This document shows, piece after piece, positions 23,051 through 23,162 of a stretch of DNA of 23,162 nucleotides (the stretch's first letter is position 1; every line of letters begins with the position of its first letter). This stretch comes from an uncultured Rhodocyclaceae bacterium (lineage in GTDB: Bacteria > Pseudomonadota > Gammaproteobacteria > Burkholderiales > Rhodocyclaceae), in the NCBI GenBank assembly GCA_903930805.1, contig CAIYZZ010000037.1:1-23162 (forward strand), given 5' to 3'. Both the position numbers and the translations under genes were made by a program. Below the pieces are notes generated by a model. The model saw only the letters and a program-made list of their open reading frames with translations, ran no database searches and was not told the origin of the DNA.

Positions 23051-23162
23051 TAGAAGGCGAGTGGCGTAGGCCGGAATCGCTTCCGGCATTTCTTGTACCG
23101 ACAGTTTATGCTACTCAAGCGGTTAGATTGATGGGCCAGATCTACAGCGAGGCAACCCCATG

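Overview
The window reads as a chromosomal segment of a betaproteobacterium, most likely of the Rhodocyclales/Sterolibacteriaceae type. This is inferred from gene order (hisHAFI, hisE, HIT protein, tatABC, Do-like protease, Nif3) and from protein character; no marker gene is present to prove it. By eye, base composition is GC-rich up to about 16.6 kb and noticeably more AT-rich from about 16.7 to 22.3 kb, which suggests a more accessory right-hand part.

Left part (1-8158, + strand): the end of hisH, then hisA, hisF and hisI, and after an interruption hisE, a HIT-family hydrolase and tatA-tatB-tatC. The interruption (about 2225-5922) is an oppositely oriented three-gene operon (APC-type amino-acid permease, exported protein of unknown function, exported alpha/beta hydrolase) plus a 337-bp AT-rich region. 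It separates hisI from hisE, two genes that act in consecutive histidine-biosynthesis steps. A strong intrinsic terminator lies between tatA and tatB.

Middle part (8167-13856): a DegS/DegQ-like protease (-), a Nif3/YbgI metal protein (+), a FimV-like membrane protein (-), and a tightly overlapping paaK / small membrane protein / msrA operon (-). Divergent from paaK is a ParD-ParE-like toxin-antitoxin pair with a clear palindromic operator; its toxin gene carries a one-base frameshift. Seven copies of a 24-bp repeat are scattered through 7.2-13.9 kb, with a probable decayed eighth at 23.0 kb. Four copies lie inside genes, all in the same sense and reading frame, encoding AV(L/P)P(A/P)PT(F/L).

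Right part (13857-23162): a minus-strand operon with an SCP2-type thiolase, an unrecognised 103-residue protein translationally coupled to it, and a short-chain dehydrogenase. This looks like a CoA-thioester beta-oxidation module in which the small protein may be a thiolase partner. Then come a lone zinc-ribbon (Lar-like) protein, an orphan periplasmic binding protein paired with a DctA-type dicarboxylate symporter, a Kup potassium transporter, a probable remnant of a Cys-rich gene, and a membrane-anchored protein with a GRDP-like core and a Gly/Asp/Cys-rich tail.

The best candidates for something undescribed are the in-frame interspersed repeat and the thiolase/103-residue/SDR module. All functions are assigned from motifs read in the sequence; no database search was run.
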